Shown: positions 1 to 6,797, counted from the stretch's first letter. The stretch is 7,145 nt of DNA from Rickettsia typhi (GCA_945898025.1 CAMDGT010000059.1:1-7145); one strand, 5' to 3'. The notes: a model not told the origin generated them from the sequence alone. Translations and numbers: made by a program.

Positions 1-26
1 ATAGATATTTTATTAAATAAATTCAT
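1..26 (-). CDS. nuoI: Start of a gene downstream of nuoH, probably NADH-quinone oxidoreductase subunit I (partial)
   Basis: Only eight codons are visible, reading MNLFNKIS, before the window ends; the frame is open to the edge. The ATG lies 15 bp after the nuoH stop codon on the same strand. A GAG(A) Shine-Dalgarno-like sequence sits about 7 bases upstream of it, overlapping the end of nuoH. The identity comes from gene order: in alphaproteobacterial complex I operons nuoI, the peripheral 2x[4Fe-4S] ferredoxin-like subunit, normally follows nuoH. No diagnostic cysteine motif falls inside the window, so the name is inference and another small gene cannot be excluded. Confidence 0.4.
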
Positions 27-41
27 TATTAATCTCGTTGA

Positions 42-1061
42 TTATTTAAAATAAACCAAAAAATAGGCGGTTGCAACAACCCAAATTAAAGAAATTGGTA
101 AAAAAACTTTCCATCCCAACCTCATTAATTGGTCGTAACGATAGCGAGGCAAGGTTGCTCTAACCCATATAAAGCAAAATAGCAATATAAATATTTTAAC
201 AAGAAGCCAGATGGGGCTTGGTATACTGTTAAAGAAGTCGTTATTTATAGGGCTTAACCAACCACCTAAAAATAAGAGGCTCATGAATGCAGAAATTAAA
301 ATCATGTTGGCATATTCTCCTAAGAAAAACATTGAGAATGGCATCGAGCTGTATTCTACATTGTAACCTGCTACTAATTCAGATTCTGCTTCGGGCAGGT
401 CGAATGGGTGACGATTTGTTTCTGCCAATGCTGAAGCGAAGAATATGATGAATATCGGAAATAGCTTAATTGCAAACCATTGATTTTTTTGAGCTAGCAC
501 TATATCCGTAAGATTTAAAGAGCCGACATTTAAAATTACCGAAACAATAATTAAGCCAATAGAAACTTCGTAAGATATCATTTGTGCAGAAGACCTGATT
601 GCTCCAAGAAAAGCATATTTTGAATTACTTGCCCACCCCGCGATGATAATTCCATAAACTCCAAGAGAGGAGGTTGCTAGCAAATATAAGGTGCCGACAT
701 TCAGATTGGCGATCACAAATTTTTCAGAAAAAGGAATTACTGCCCAGCCTATTAATGCAAGAGTAAATGTTATGATTGGGGCAAGTAAAAATAATATTTT
801 ATTTGCATTATCAGGCAAAATAACTTCTTTCAGTAAAAGCTTTAGACCGTCTGCTAAAGGTTGAAGAATGCCAAACCATCCAACAACATTAGGGCCTTTT
901 CTTAATTGCATTGAGGCAATTACTTTTCTTTCCATTAATGTTAAATATGCAACAGCTCCTATTAATGGTGCTATCACCAATAAAATTGTGCCAATTATTG
1001 GTAAAATCATTGCCGAAATAGCTATAAAAAATTCAAGCGATTTAGAAATAAAGGTTTCCAT
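42..1061 (-). CDS. nuoH: NADH-quinone oxidoreductase subunit H (complex I membrane subunit)
   Basis: This 339-residue protein is the ND1-type membrane subunit of respiratory complex I. It sits at the junction of the peripheral and membrane arms and helps form the quinone-binding chamber in the inner membrane. It shows the family hallmarks in order: the [15 protein letters not shown] block (44-58) followed by [14 protein letters not shown] (67-79 region), SSAQMISYE (157-165), the loop [18 protein letters not shown] (213-230) continuing into AGYNVEYSS, and [13 protein letters not shown] near the C-terminus (306-318). Several hydrophobic segments fit about eight membrane helices. Length and both termini match full-length NuoH, so the gene looks intact. 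The start has no evident Shine-Dalgarno sequence. The upstream neighbour is phoU, not nuoG, and a predicted promoter precedes nuoH, so it appears to head a separately transcribed nuo block. Confidence 0.97.
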   Translation of the reverse strand: METFISKSLEFFIAISAMILPIIGTILLVIAPLIGAVAYLTLMERKVIASMQLRKGPNVVGWFGILQPLADGLKLLLKEVILPDNANKILFLLAPIITFTLALIGWAVIPFSEKFVIANLNVGTLYLLATSSLGVYGIIIAGWASNSKYAFLGAIRSSAQMISYEVSIGLIIVSVILNVGSLNLTDIVLAQKNQWFAIKLFPIFIIFFASALAETNRHPFDLPEAESELVAGYNVEYSSMPFSMFFLGEYANMILISAFMSLLFLGGWLSPINNDFFNSIPSPIWLLVKIFILLFCFIWVRATLPRYRYDQLMRLGWKVFLPISLIWVVATAYFLVYFK

Positions 1062-1111
1062 TGATTGTTAAAAGTTTGTGTTTTTATTTTTTAAAATATT
1101 GTTAAGCAAAC

Positions 1112-1139
1112 AAAATAGTTAATAGTTTTTTAAAGTCAA
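1112..1139 (-). promoter_or_regulatory. Predicted sigma-70-type promoter for nuoH
   Basis: On the minus strand a TTGACT -35 box (1134-1139) is followed after 16 bp by TATTTT (1112-1117) as -10. Transcription would begin near 1104, giving a leader of roughly 43 nt before the nuoH ATG. The -35 matches consensus in five of six positions and the -10 is weaker. In such AT-rich DNA chance matches are common, but the location in the 115-bp gap between phoU and nuoH is sensible. Confidence 0.4.
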
Positions 1140-1176
1140 TTTTCAAAACAAATTTTTTGCTACGGTTTATTTTAAA

Positions 1177-1836
1177 TTATTTGGTTTCTCCCGTTACTAC
1201 ATACTTATTTATTTCTGCAATATTTGTTGCATGATCCGCAAGCCTTTCAAAGCTTTTGGCAATAAACATTACATTAATAATTTTGGCGATTTTAACTTTA
1301 TCAAAATTACTATTATCTATAATTTTAAATAAACCACTATATATCTCATCAATTTCATCGTCTTTTTCAAGTACTAATTCTGATATTTGTAAATCTTGAT
1401 TATTGAATGCTTTAACTGAATCTTTCACCATAACCTTTGAAAGACTTATCATTTCAAGTAATGGAGTTCTAAGCTTTTCGTCAAGCAAGGCATCACCGGC
1501 ATTAATAATTTTTTTGATAATGCTTTTTGCTTGATCTCCTATTCTCTCAAGGTTTGAGGATACTTTTATCGCAGAGACAATGTATCTTAAATCAACTGCC
1601 ATAGGCTGTCTCAAGGCAAGAATGGCAGTTACCTTTCTTTCAATTAAAAAGTCAAGACTGTTAATTTTGTAGTCGTGAGCGGTAATTTTTTCAACCGAGT
1701 CAGGCAGGTTGTTTTTAATGGTATCAAGCACCATATCGATTGATACAATTGCTAAATCTAACATCTCTTCAATTGTTGAAGAGATGTTTTGTAAATCATT
1801 ATCGTAAGATTTTACTGTGTGTTTGCTTAGTGTCAT
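1177..1836 (-). CDS. phoU: Phosphate signalling protein PhoU
   Basis: PhoU is a cytoplasmic all-helical protein, usually dimeric, that links the PstSCAB phosphate transporter to the PhoR/PhoB two-component system and restrains phosphate uptake when phosphate is plentiful. This 219-residue protein shows the two-repeat architecture, each repeat with the metal-binding E-R-x-x-D motif: NLERIGDQA (E97, R98, D101) and SFERLADHATNIAE (E197, R198, D201). The ending, HATNIAEINKYVVTG, is typical of the family. Length is slightly below the usual 225-240 residues but both domains look complete. It is the last gene of a minus-strand cluster, starting 10 bp after argC. No pst or phoBR gene lies in the window, which is unusual since phoU normally ends a pst operon. 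No good Shine-Dalgarno sequence is visible, so translation may be coupled to argC. Confidence 0.95.
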   Translation of the reverse strand: MTLSKHTVKSYDNDLQNISSTIEEMLDLAIVSIDMVLDTIKNNLPDSVEKITAHDYKINSLDFLIERKVTAILALRQPMAVDLRYIVSAIKVSSNLERIGDQAKSIIKKIINAGDALLDEKLRTPLLEMISLSKVMVKDSVKAFNNQDLQISELVLEKDDEIDEIYSGLFKIIDNSNFDKVKIAKIINVMFIAKSFERLADHATNIAEINKYVVTGETK

Positions 1837-1846
1837 AGTTTTTTAA

Positions 1847-2932
1847 TTAAGGAAATAAAGGGCTAAAGTTTAGTCCTGACCTTTCGTCAAGACCAAAAAC
1901 TATATTCATGTTTTGCAATGCTTGACCAGCAGATCCTTTGCAAAGATTATCAATTACAGAAACGATTATAACTTTATTAGGATTTAATGCTGGCTTTACA
2001 GATATCAAGCAAAAATTAGTGCCAACAACTTCTTTGATGGAAGGTTCGTGATTAACTAAATTAACAAAATATTCATCTTGATAAAATGTTTCGAGGCAGT
2101 TATTTAAATCTTCAACTGTTATGTTTTTTTGAATTGTCGCATATATTGTTGAAATTATCCCCCTGTTAACTGGCAGTAAGTGAGGAGTAAATTCAAAGTC
2201 TATATCTTCTTTTGCTTTATTAATCGATAAATTATTGGCATTTTCAAGTTCCTGTTTTATTTCTGCGATATGGCGATGATTTCCTATGCTGTAGGCCTTG
2301 ATATTATCATTGATTTCACAAAATAAACTTCCTTGCCTTAATGCTCTTCCTGCCCCTGTTGCCCCCGACTTTGAATCGATGATTATGTTTTTTGGGCTAA
2401 TAATGCTATTTTTTAAAAGTGGAATCAACGGTAGTAGAGCTGAAGTAGGGTAGCATCCGGGGCAAGCAATCAAGGAGCTTTTTTTTATTTTATCTCTATT
2501 GATTTCACTTAATCCATAGATTGCGGTTTCTTGTAAATTCAAGGCGATATGCTCATGATTATACCATTTTTGGTATTCATTAGCATTTTTTATTCTAAAA
2601 TCCGCCGAAAGATCAATGATTTTTAAATGATTATTTATTGATTTTCCTGACTTATCAAATTTAATTTTATTAACAATTTCTTGAGTTGTAGAATGGGGCA
2701 GGCAACAAAAAGCCAAATCAATTTCTGAAAAATTAACATCTTCAAAGCTTGATAATATTGGTAAATTAAAGTTTTTTAAATGAGGATAAATATTTCCGAT
2801 TGATTGATTGGCATTGCTATTGGCAACTAATTTTTTAATTTCTGCATTTGGGTGTTGTAACAGAAGTCTAATTAATTCGGCTCCGGTATAGCCTGAGGCA
2901 CCTATAATTACAATTTTTATTTTTTTTATCAT
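1847..2932 (-). CDS. argC: N-acetyl-gamma-glutamyl-phosphate reductase
   Basis: ArgC catalyses the third step of arginine synthesis in the cytoplasm, the NADPH-dependent reduction of N-acetyl-glutamyl-5-phosphate to N-acetylglutamate-5-semialdehyde. The chosen product has 361 residues. It begins with a Rossmann strand and the NADP-binding loop GASGYTGAE (11-19), then DLSADFR (107-113), the catalytic cysteine C160 within ACPGCYPT, SGATGAGR (189-196), the conserved histidines H219/H221 in HRHIAEI, PHLLPVNRGI (250-259) and DNLCKGSAGQA (328-338). All catalytic elements are present. The frame stays open upstream to an ATG at 3029-3031, but that would add 33 lysine-rich residues overlapping the upstream gene by 95 bp. 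The ATG at 2930-2932 sits directly before the family's usual N-terminus and 4 bp after the upstream stop, so I chose it. An AAAGG sequence about 13 bases upstream is the best ribosome-binding candidate. Confidence 0.96.
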   Translation of the reverse strand: MIKKIKIVIIGASGYTGAELIRLLLQHPNAEIKKLVANSNANQSIGNIYPHLKNFNLPILSSFEDVNFSEIDLAFCCLPHSTTQEIVNKIKFDKSGKSINNHLKIIDLSADFRIKNANEYQKWYNHEHIALNLQETAIYGLSEINRDKIKKSSLIACPGCYPTSALLPLIPLLKNSIISPKNIIIDSKSGATGAGRALRQGSLFCEINDNIKAYSIGNHRHIAEIKQELENANNLSINKAKEDIDFEFTPHLLPVNRGIISTIYATIQKNITVEDLNNCLETFYQDEYFVNLVNHEPSIKEVVGTNFCLISVKPALNPNKVIIVSVIDNLCKGSAGQALQNMNIVFGLDERSGLNFSPLFP

Positions 2933-2936
2933 TTTA

Positions 2937-4124
2937 TTATTTTTTACCTTTATTGATTTTTTCGCAATCTTTTTCAAGTTTTTGATTAAATTTTGATAAC
3001 TCCAACTCTTTATTGACCATGCATTCTTCAATATATTTTTGTTGTACCATAACTAGCTCTGCTTTCGAATATAAATTCTTGCTAGAATTGGCAATTTTTA
3101 ACTCTTCATCTTTGCTAAATAAAGAATCTTGATTATTTTTATCTTCTTTTTCTGCCTTGTTTTTATCGATGTTTTTTTCTTTCGCTTCTAGTGATTTTTC
3201 TTCATTAATTTTTAACTGAAATTTTTCAATATCGCCTTTATTAAGACCTAGAGAATGAAAGCTTGATTTGTTTTTATCGTCAGCTGATAGCAATTTATTT
3301 TGTTGCTCTTCTCGAGAATTAAATTCTGTTGATTTTTTTAATAATTCATAAGGAAATCTACTATATGCTTGTTGATGACAAAGGGATTTTAATTTCACTT
3401 CTTGTAAAAATATTTTTTTAATTACTTCTGAAAAACATTGTTTTGATTTTTTGCTTGATTCAGTGCAGTTTTTAAAATTGCGAGATTTTATATTGAATTT
3501 ACTACATTCTGGATATTCCTCATTTTGAATTTTCTGATTCAAAATATCTTCATCAATATTTCTTTTAACGATGTTGATGAGGTTATAGCTTTTATTTGGA
3601 TATTTTAAATAAGATAATTTGCCAAATGCAGGCAAAGACTCATATGATTTTAATAATGATTTTCTGCAATTTAAATAATTTTCATAAGTTGCGGGATTCA
3701 TATCTTTGTTGTTGATTCCTAATATTTCTTGACATTGATTGTGATGAATTTTATTTATTCTTTGATTTTTTTCAATAATAAACTCATCGCTTATTTCTAT
3801 TAGTTTTTGAAATATTTTTTCAATCAATTTTTTTAAATTTTCTATAGTTTCCAGCTCTGTTTTGTTATGATTTTTTTTAATATTATAATGATCGATTCTT
3901 GATTTAGTAGTGCTAATTCTGCATTTCCAGTAATTGGTTTGATTTTTTAGATTTTTAATATCCTTGTTTTTAGCGATAATAGTGCATAATTCGTGATCTA
4001 GAATTTCAAGTTGATTTATTTCTGCCGAGTGAGAAAGTATAAATTCTTTGTGGTCGCTTTGTTTTGAAAATTTATTACAGCCAAAAGAGATTATAACAAG
4101 AATTATTGCAAGATATTTTATCAT
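2937..4124 (-). CDS. Predicted cysteine-rich lipoprotein, unknown function
   Basis: I do not recognise this 395-residue protein. It starts with a short basic end and a hydrophobic stretch (residues 5-14), then FGC with C16 as a possible lipidated cysteine. The lipobox (S-F-G-C) is imperfect at the -3 position, and N17 after the cysteine would not signal inner-membrane retention. The rest is hydrophilic, Lys/Glu/Asn-rich and probably mostly helical or coiled-coil, with a charged low-complexity stretch around 295-345. Ten further cysteines fall into five neighbouring pairs: 47/68, 131/153, 207/220, 230/249 and 368/387. Four of them follow an aromatic residue at -3 (YWKC, YLNC, YPEC, FKNC), and the first two pairs look like internal repeats (NYWKCRIS, NYLNCRKS). 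This suggests a periplasmic or surface protein with disulfide-stapled helical hairpins. It heads the cluster with argC 4 bp downstream. The reading frame is certainly coding; the function is unknown. Confidence 0.8.
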   Translation of the reverse strand: MIKYLAIILVIISFGCNKFSKQSDHKEFILSHSAEINQLEILDHELCTIIAKNKDIKNLKNQTNYWKCRISTTKSRIDHYNIKKNHNKTELETIENLKKLIEKIFQKLIEISDEFIIEKNQRINKIHHNQCQEILGINNKDMNPATYENYLNCRKSLLKSYESLPAFGKLSYLKYPNKSYNLINIVKRNIDEDILNQKIQNEEYPECSKFNIKSRNFKNCTESSKKSKQCFSEVIKKIFLQEVKLKSLCHQQAYSRFPYELLKKSTEFNSREEQQNKLLSADDKNKSSFHSLGLNKGDIEKFQLKINEEKSLEAKEKNIDKNKAEKEDKNNQDSLFSKDEELKIANSSKNLYSKAELVMVQQKYIEECMVNKELELSKFNQKLEKDCEKINKGKK

Positions 4125-4273
4125 TTTTGATTTAATGCTTGTTTTTGTTGCATTTTAAATTAATAAATAATTTATTAATTTTGGTTAAAAATTGAAAATA
4201 TAACTTAAGTAAAGTGAAAGTATAAGCATAATTTTGCTTTTTGCAAATATTTTTTAAACAAATTAGAGAATTT
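4125..4273. promoter_or_regulatory. Divergent intergenic region between the lipoprotein-argC-phoU and pth-tal-DUF374 clusters
   Basis: This 149-bp, almost pure A/T stretch must carry promoters for both outward-facing clusters. Candidate -10 hexamers are TAAAAT on the minus strand (plus-strand 4152-4157), facing the lipoprotein gene, and TATAAG on the plus strand (4221-4226), facing pth. I could not find a convincing -35 at correct spacing for either, so the exact promoters are uncertain. A long palindrome lies between them and is listed separately. Confidence 0.4.
4157..4181. repeat. Perfect 25-bp AT-only palindrome in the divergent promoter region
   Basis: The arm AAATTAATAAAT (4157-4168) and its exact reverse complement ATTTATTAATTT (4170-4181) flank a single central A. 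The site abuts the candidate minus-strand -10 of the lipoprotein gene and lies 93 bp upstream of the pth start codon. The symmetry would suit a dimeric regulator, but a pure A/T palindrome in AT-rich DNA may also arise by chance or be a curvature element. No T-tract suggests a terminator. Confidence 0.6.
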
Positions 4274-4873
4274 ATGTATTTATTGATCGGTCTAGGAAAT
4301 ATCGGTTCTCAATATCAAAAAACTCGTCATAATTTTGGTTTTATGGCAATTGATAGAATTATTGATAGATTTAATTTGTCTTTTTATGGAGCAAAATTTA
4401 AAAGCGATATTTATTTTGGTGAAATAGAGGGCTCAAAAGTTATGGCAATAAAACCGCAAAGTTTTATGAATTTGTCTGGAGATCCTGTATTTGCAGTGTG
4501 TAATTTTTACAAAATTAATATTGACAATGTTTTATTGTTTCATGATGAGTTGGATATAGATTTTGGAAGAATTAAAACCAAAATAGGCGGAGGAAATGCA
4601 GGGCACAACGGCATTCGTTCGGTTGAACAAAAAATAGGTCGTTTATTTGCAAGGGTAAGAATTGGAATTGGAAGGCCAACGGCAGATAATCAAGAGAATA
4701 GCGAGGCAAAAATAATAAATGTTGCCGATTATGTGTTGAGTAATTTTTCTTTTCAAGAATTGCTCTTAAGTAACGATATTTTGGAAAATATTGCCGATAA
4801 ATTAGAGTTGGCAATTAAAAATAATACAGAAAATAAAATCAACCTTGACTTTTTAAAAAAATTTGATAGGTAG
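4274..4873 (+). CDS. pth: Peptidyl-tRNA hydrolase
   Basis: Pth hydrolyses the ester bond of peptidyl-tRNAs that drop off the ribosome, recycling tRNA in the cytoplasm, and is generally essential. The 199-residue product matches the family length. The active-site set is complete: N9 in GLGN, catalytic H19 in TRHNFGF, M65-N66 in PQSFMNLSG, D91 in HDELD and N112 in GGGNAGHNGIRS, corresponding to N10, H20, M67, N68, D93 and N114 of the E. coli enzyme. The C-terminal ADYVLSNFS block is also typical. A longer reading from a TTG at 4241 adds 11 residues with no family counterpart. The ATG at 4274 places the beta strand MYLLIGLGN at the N-terminus as expected and has a GAGA ribosome-binding sequence 4-7 bases upstream, the best one in the window. 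It leads the plus-strand cluster. Confidence 0.97.
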   Translation: MYLLIGLGNIGSQYQKTRHNFGFMAIDRIIDRFNLSFYGAKFKSDIYFGEIEGSKVMAIKPQSFMNLSGDPVFAVCNFYKINIDNVLLFHDELDIDFGRIKTKIGGGNAGHNGIRSVEQKIGRLFARVRIGIGRPTADNQENSEAKIINVADYVLSNFSFQELLLSNDILENIADKLELAIKNNTENKINLDFLKKFDR

Positions 4874-4919
4874 AAAGCTTAGCAAAATTTATTTTTTAAC
4901 TTAAAAACAAAAAAGACAT

Positions 4920-5573
4920 ATGAAATTCTTTATCGATTCAGCGGAAGTTTCTGAAATAAAAAAACTTAATCAATTTGGTATGGTTGACGGAGTTACAACC
5001 AACCCAACACTCATTGCAAAATCGGGTAGAAAATTTCAAGAGGTAATTGCAGAAATTTGCCAGATTACTGATGGCCCCGTTAGTGCTGAGGTTGCAAGCA
5101 ATGATTATGATGGGATGATTCGTGAAGGTGAAATTCTTAGCAAAATAGCAAGCAATGTTTGCATCAAACTGCCAATGACAATAGATGGATTAAGAGCTTG
5201 TCGTTACTTTACTAATGAATCAATTGCAACAAACATAACTCTATGTTTTTCTTCCGCTCAAGCAATTATGGCCGCTAAAGCTGGGGCAACTTTTGTTTCT
5301 CCTTTTGTGGGTAGGCTTGATGATATAGGTTCTAATGGGCTATCTCTAATTTCTGAAATATGTCAAATATACAAGAATTACAATTTCAAAACTCAAGTTT
5401 TGGTTGCTTCGATAAGAAATCCGATTCACATAATTGAATCTGCAAAAATTGGTGCCCATGTTGCGACCATTCCAGCCAAGGTTTTAGAGCAATTAATTTC
5501 ACACCCCTTAACCGCAAAGGGGCTTGAAATATTTAATCAAGATTGGAAAAATAGTCAACAAGTTATAGAATAA
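4920..5573 (+). CDS. tal: Small transaldolase (fructose-6-phosphate aldolase-like family)
   Basis: This 217-residue TIM-barrel enzyme belongs to the short transaldolase/FSA class. Transaldolase moves a dihydroxyacetone unit between sugar phosphates, joining the non-oxidative pentose phosphate pathway to glycolysis in the cytoplasm. Visible features are FIDSA with D6, TTNPT with N28, SAEV with E57, the Schiff-base lysine K83 in IKLPMT, TNITL with N105, [11 protein letters not shown] (127-137) and the C-terminal HPLTAKG. The residue at 57 is Glu, as in transaldolases such as the B. subtilis enzyme, where E. coli fructose-6-phosphate aldolase has Gln. Transaldolase activity is therefore favoured, though aldolase activity cannot be excluded from sequence. 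The gene begins 46 bp after pth and ends 41 bp before the acyltransferase gene, consistent with co-transcription. Its Shine-Dalgarno sequence is poor. Confidence 0.94.
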   Translation: MKFFIDSAEVSEIKKLNQFGMVDGVTTNPTLIAKSGRKFQEVIAEICQITDGPVSAEVASNDYDGMIREGEILSKIASNVCIKLPMTIDGLRACRYFTNESIATNITLCFSSAQAIMAAKAGATFVSPFVGRLDDIGSNGLSLISEICQIYKNYNFKTQVLVASIRNPIHIIESAKIGAHVATIPAKVLEQLISHPLTAKGLEIFNQDWKNSQQVIE

Positions 5574-5591
5574 AGATTTGTTAATTCTATA
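5564..5591 (+). repeat. Inverted repeat spanning the tal stop codon
   Basis: TATAGAAT (5564-5571) and ATTCTATA (5584-5591) form a perfect 8-bp stem around a 12-nt loop that contains most of the tal stop codon. There is no following T-tract, so it does not look like a terminator. It could be a transcript-stabilising or processing hairpin between tal and the next gene, or chance. Confidence 0.4.
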
Positions 5592-5614
5592 CAAAATAGT
5601 GAAAGAATCATTTT

Positions 5615-6367
5615 ATGAGCATTGTTAGTAATTTAAAGCATAAAATTAGAATTTTTTTCTATGGCAATTTATTGCAACAAATCATTTGTTTTGCAATATT
5701 AGGATACATGTTTTTGGTTTATTTTACCTCTCGAAAAAAATTTATCAATCTGGATAAATTTTGCAATAGCTATGAATCTGATAAAATGCCAGTAATAACA
5801 CTTTTTTGGCACGGTAGGCTGATGATGATTCCGTTTTTTGCTCTCAAGCTTAAAAAATTAATTCCAAGTGCAACGTTTATGACCCTTGCTTCTAAGCATG
5901 GAGATGGTAGGTTTGTTGGTAGAATTATGCAGCTTTTTAGATTCAAAGTAATATATGGATCAACTAAAAATGGTAGAAAATTTTCTAGAGGTATTGATAT
6001 TTTTGGAATAAAGCAAATTATAAATGGCTTAAAAGCTGGTAATTTTCTAGGAGTTACTCCTGATGGGCCTCGCGGGCCAGCAAAAAAAATTAACGGTGAA
6101 ATTATTAATATTGCTAGAATTGCAAATGCCAAGATTGTTGCTATATCTTATAGCTCCTCTAGGTCAATAAAAGTTAATAGTTGGGACAGCTTTAATGTTC
6201 CTTTGCCATTTTCAAATCTAGCATTTTATTGCGATGATAAATTTTTTATTATCGATAAAGTTCTGTCTGATGCTGAAAATAAAGATCTTGTCAATCAAAT
6301 TAACAATCAATTAAATTTTGCCGAAGAACAGGCAAATAAGATCGCGGTTAATAATCTAAATAAATAA
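5615..6367 (+). CDS. DUF374 family lysophospholipid acyltransferase-like protein
   Basis: This 250-residue protein matches the DUF374 (COG2121) branch of the glycerolipid acyltransferase superfamily. Hallmarks in order are LFWHGRLMMIP (63-73), SKHGDGRFVGRIMQLF (93-108), VIYGSTKNGRKFSRG (112-126), the strongly conserved TPDGPRGP (148-155) and SWDSFNVPLPFS (189-200). One hydrophobic segment near the N-terminus (about 22-38) probably anchors it in the inner membrane. Family members are predicted to acylate lipids or LPS precursors, and in many alphaproteobacteria the gene lies close to kdtA/waaA. Here no LPS gene adjoins it and a terminator follows. The substrate is unknown and the acyl-transfer role rests on family membership. 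It starts 41 bp after tal and appears to be the last gene of the pth cluster. The length is normal and the gene looks intact. Confidence 0.88.
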   Translation: MSIVSNLKHKIRIFFYGNLLQQIICFAILGYMFLVYFTSRKKFINLDKFCNSYESDKMPVITLFWHGRLMMIPFFALKLKKLIPSATFMTLASKHGDGRFVGRIMQLFRFKVIYGSTKNGRKFSRGIDIFGIKQIINGLKAGNFLGVTPDGPRGPAKKINGEIINIARIANAKIVAISYSSSRSIKVNSWDSFNVPLPFSNLAFYCDDKFFIIDKVLSDAENKDLVNQINNQLNFAEEQANKIAVNNLNK

Positions 6368-6405
6368 CCGAAAGATATAAATGTATAATTCGTTTCAAGA
6401 TAATT

Positions 6406-6428
6406 AGCGAAAATAATTTTTCGCTTTT
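6406..6428 (+). terminator. Intrinsic terminator after the acyltransferase gene
   Basis: An 8-bp perfect stem, AGCGAAAA (6406-6413) with TTTTCGCT (6418-6425), closes on a TAAT loop and runs into TTTTATTT. The four-base mixed GC clamp stands out against the AT-rich surroundings. It lies 38 bp past the stop codon and would end the pth-tal-DUF374 transcript and insulate the transposase region. Confidence 0.75.
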
Positions 6429-6524
6429 ATTTCTGTTAAAAAAATATTCAAGACTCATCGAGAGATTCTGACAAAAACCCACCCGCCTGCATATTATACT
6501 AATTTAACTTGAAAACACACACTT

Positions 6525-6530
6525 TATAAT
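6525..6530 (+). promoter_or_regulatory. Candidate -10 box for the transposase gene
   Basis: TATAAT matches the -10 consensus exactly, about 47 bp before the transposase ATG. The best upstream hexamers at 16-18 bp spacing (around 6501-6508, ATTTAA or TTTAAC) are poor -35 boxes, so promoter strength and even use are uncertain. Transcription would start near 6537, at the base of the hairpin described at 6540-6567. Confidence 0.35.
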
Positions 6531-6539
6531 CTAAAACTT

Positions 6540-6567
6540 AGGTTGATTTAAACCATTAACTCAACTT
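6540..6567 (+). repeat. Hairpin in the transposase leader
   Basis: GTTGATTTAA (6542-6551) and TTAACTCAAC (6556-6565) pair with one mismatch around an ACCA loop. The stem can extend by a G-U and an A-U pair to 6540 and 6567. It ends 9 bp before the ATG at 6577. Leader hairpins close to the start codon are known in some insertion sequences to limit transposase translation; that role here is inference. Confidence 0.45.
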
Positions 6568-6742
6568 ATTTTAAAAATGAACACAATAAAACAAATGCAC
6601 AAACCCACAATTGCAGAAGCAGTAAGAGTCGTAAAAACTATACCATTTAGCAAAGCCATAATAAAACTGCAGGCAATATCTGCGGTTTCTCATTCCACAA
6701 TAAATAAAGTTTCAGAAGTTTTTAATATTGACAATAGCACAT

Positions 6743-6797
6743 TAAAATTCTGGTAAAATTCTGGTAAAATTCTGGTAAAATTCTGGTAAAATTCTGG
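6743..6797 (+). repeat. Five-copy perfect 11-bp tandem repeat inside the transposase
   Basis: TAAAATTCTGG occurs five times head to tail without error (6743, 6754, 6765, 6776, 6787). The 44 extra bases are not a multiple of three, and the second unit places TAA in the transposase frame, so translation stops after LKFW. A single unit would encode the uninterrupted LKFWIRTF. Identity of all copies points to recent expansion, presumably by replication slippage, or to an assembly artefact. Confidence 0.95.

Noticed and set aside
868..1071. Plus-strand open frame of 67 codons
   Set aside because: It lies wholly antisense to the well-conserved 5' end of nuoH and has no recognisable motif or ribosome-binding site.
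2933..3031. N-terminal extension of argC to an upstream ATG
   Set aside because: The 33 extra residues are lysine-rich, unrelated to ArgC and overlap the end of the lipoprotein gene; the internal ATG fits the family N-terminus.
4241..4273. TTG start giving an 11-residue extension of Pth
   Set aside because: Family members start at the MYLLIGLGN-type strand, and the ATG at 4274 has a good GAGA ribosome-binding sequence.
4572..4814. Minus-strand open frame of 80 codons
   Set aside because: It is antisense to the catalytic region of pth, and its translation has no family resemblance.
4893..4907. Palindrome TTTTTAA-C-TTAAAAA between pth and tal as a terminator
   Set aside because: The stem is A/T only and very weak, with no GC clamp, and the gene spacing suggests continued transcription into tal.
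5770..6132. Minus-strand open frame of 120 codons
   Set aside because: It is the shadow of the DUF374 gene; the proline-rich GPRGPSG stretch is just the antisense of the TPDGPRGP region.
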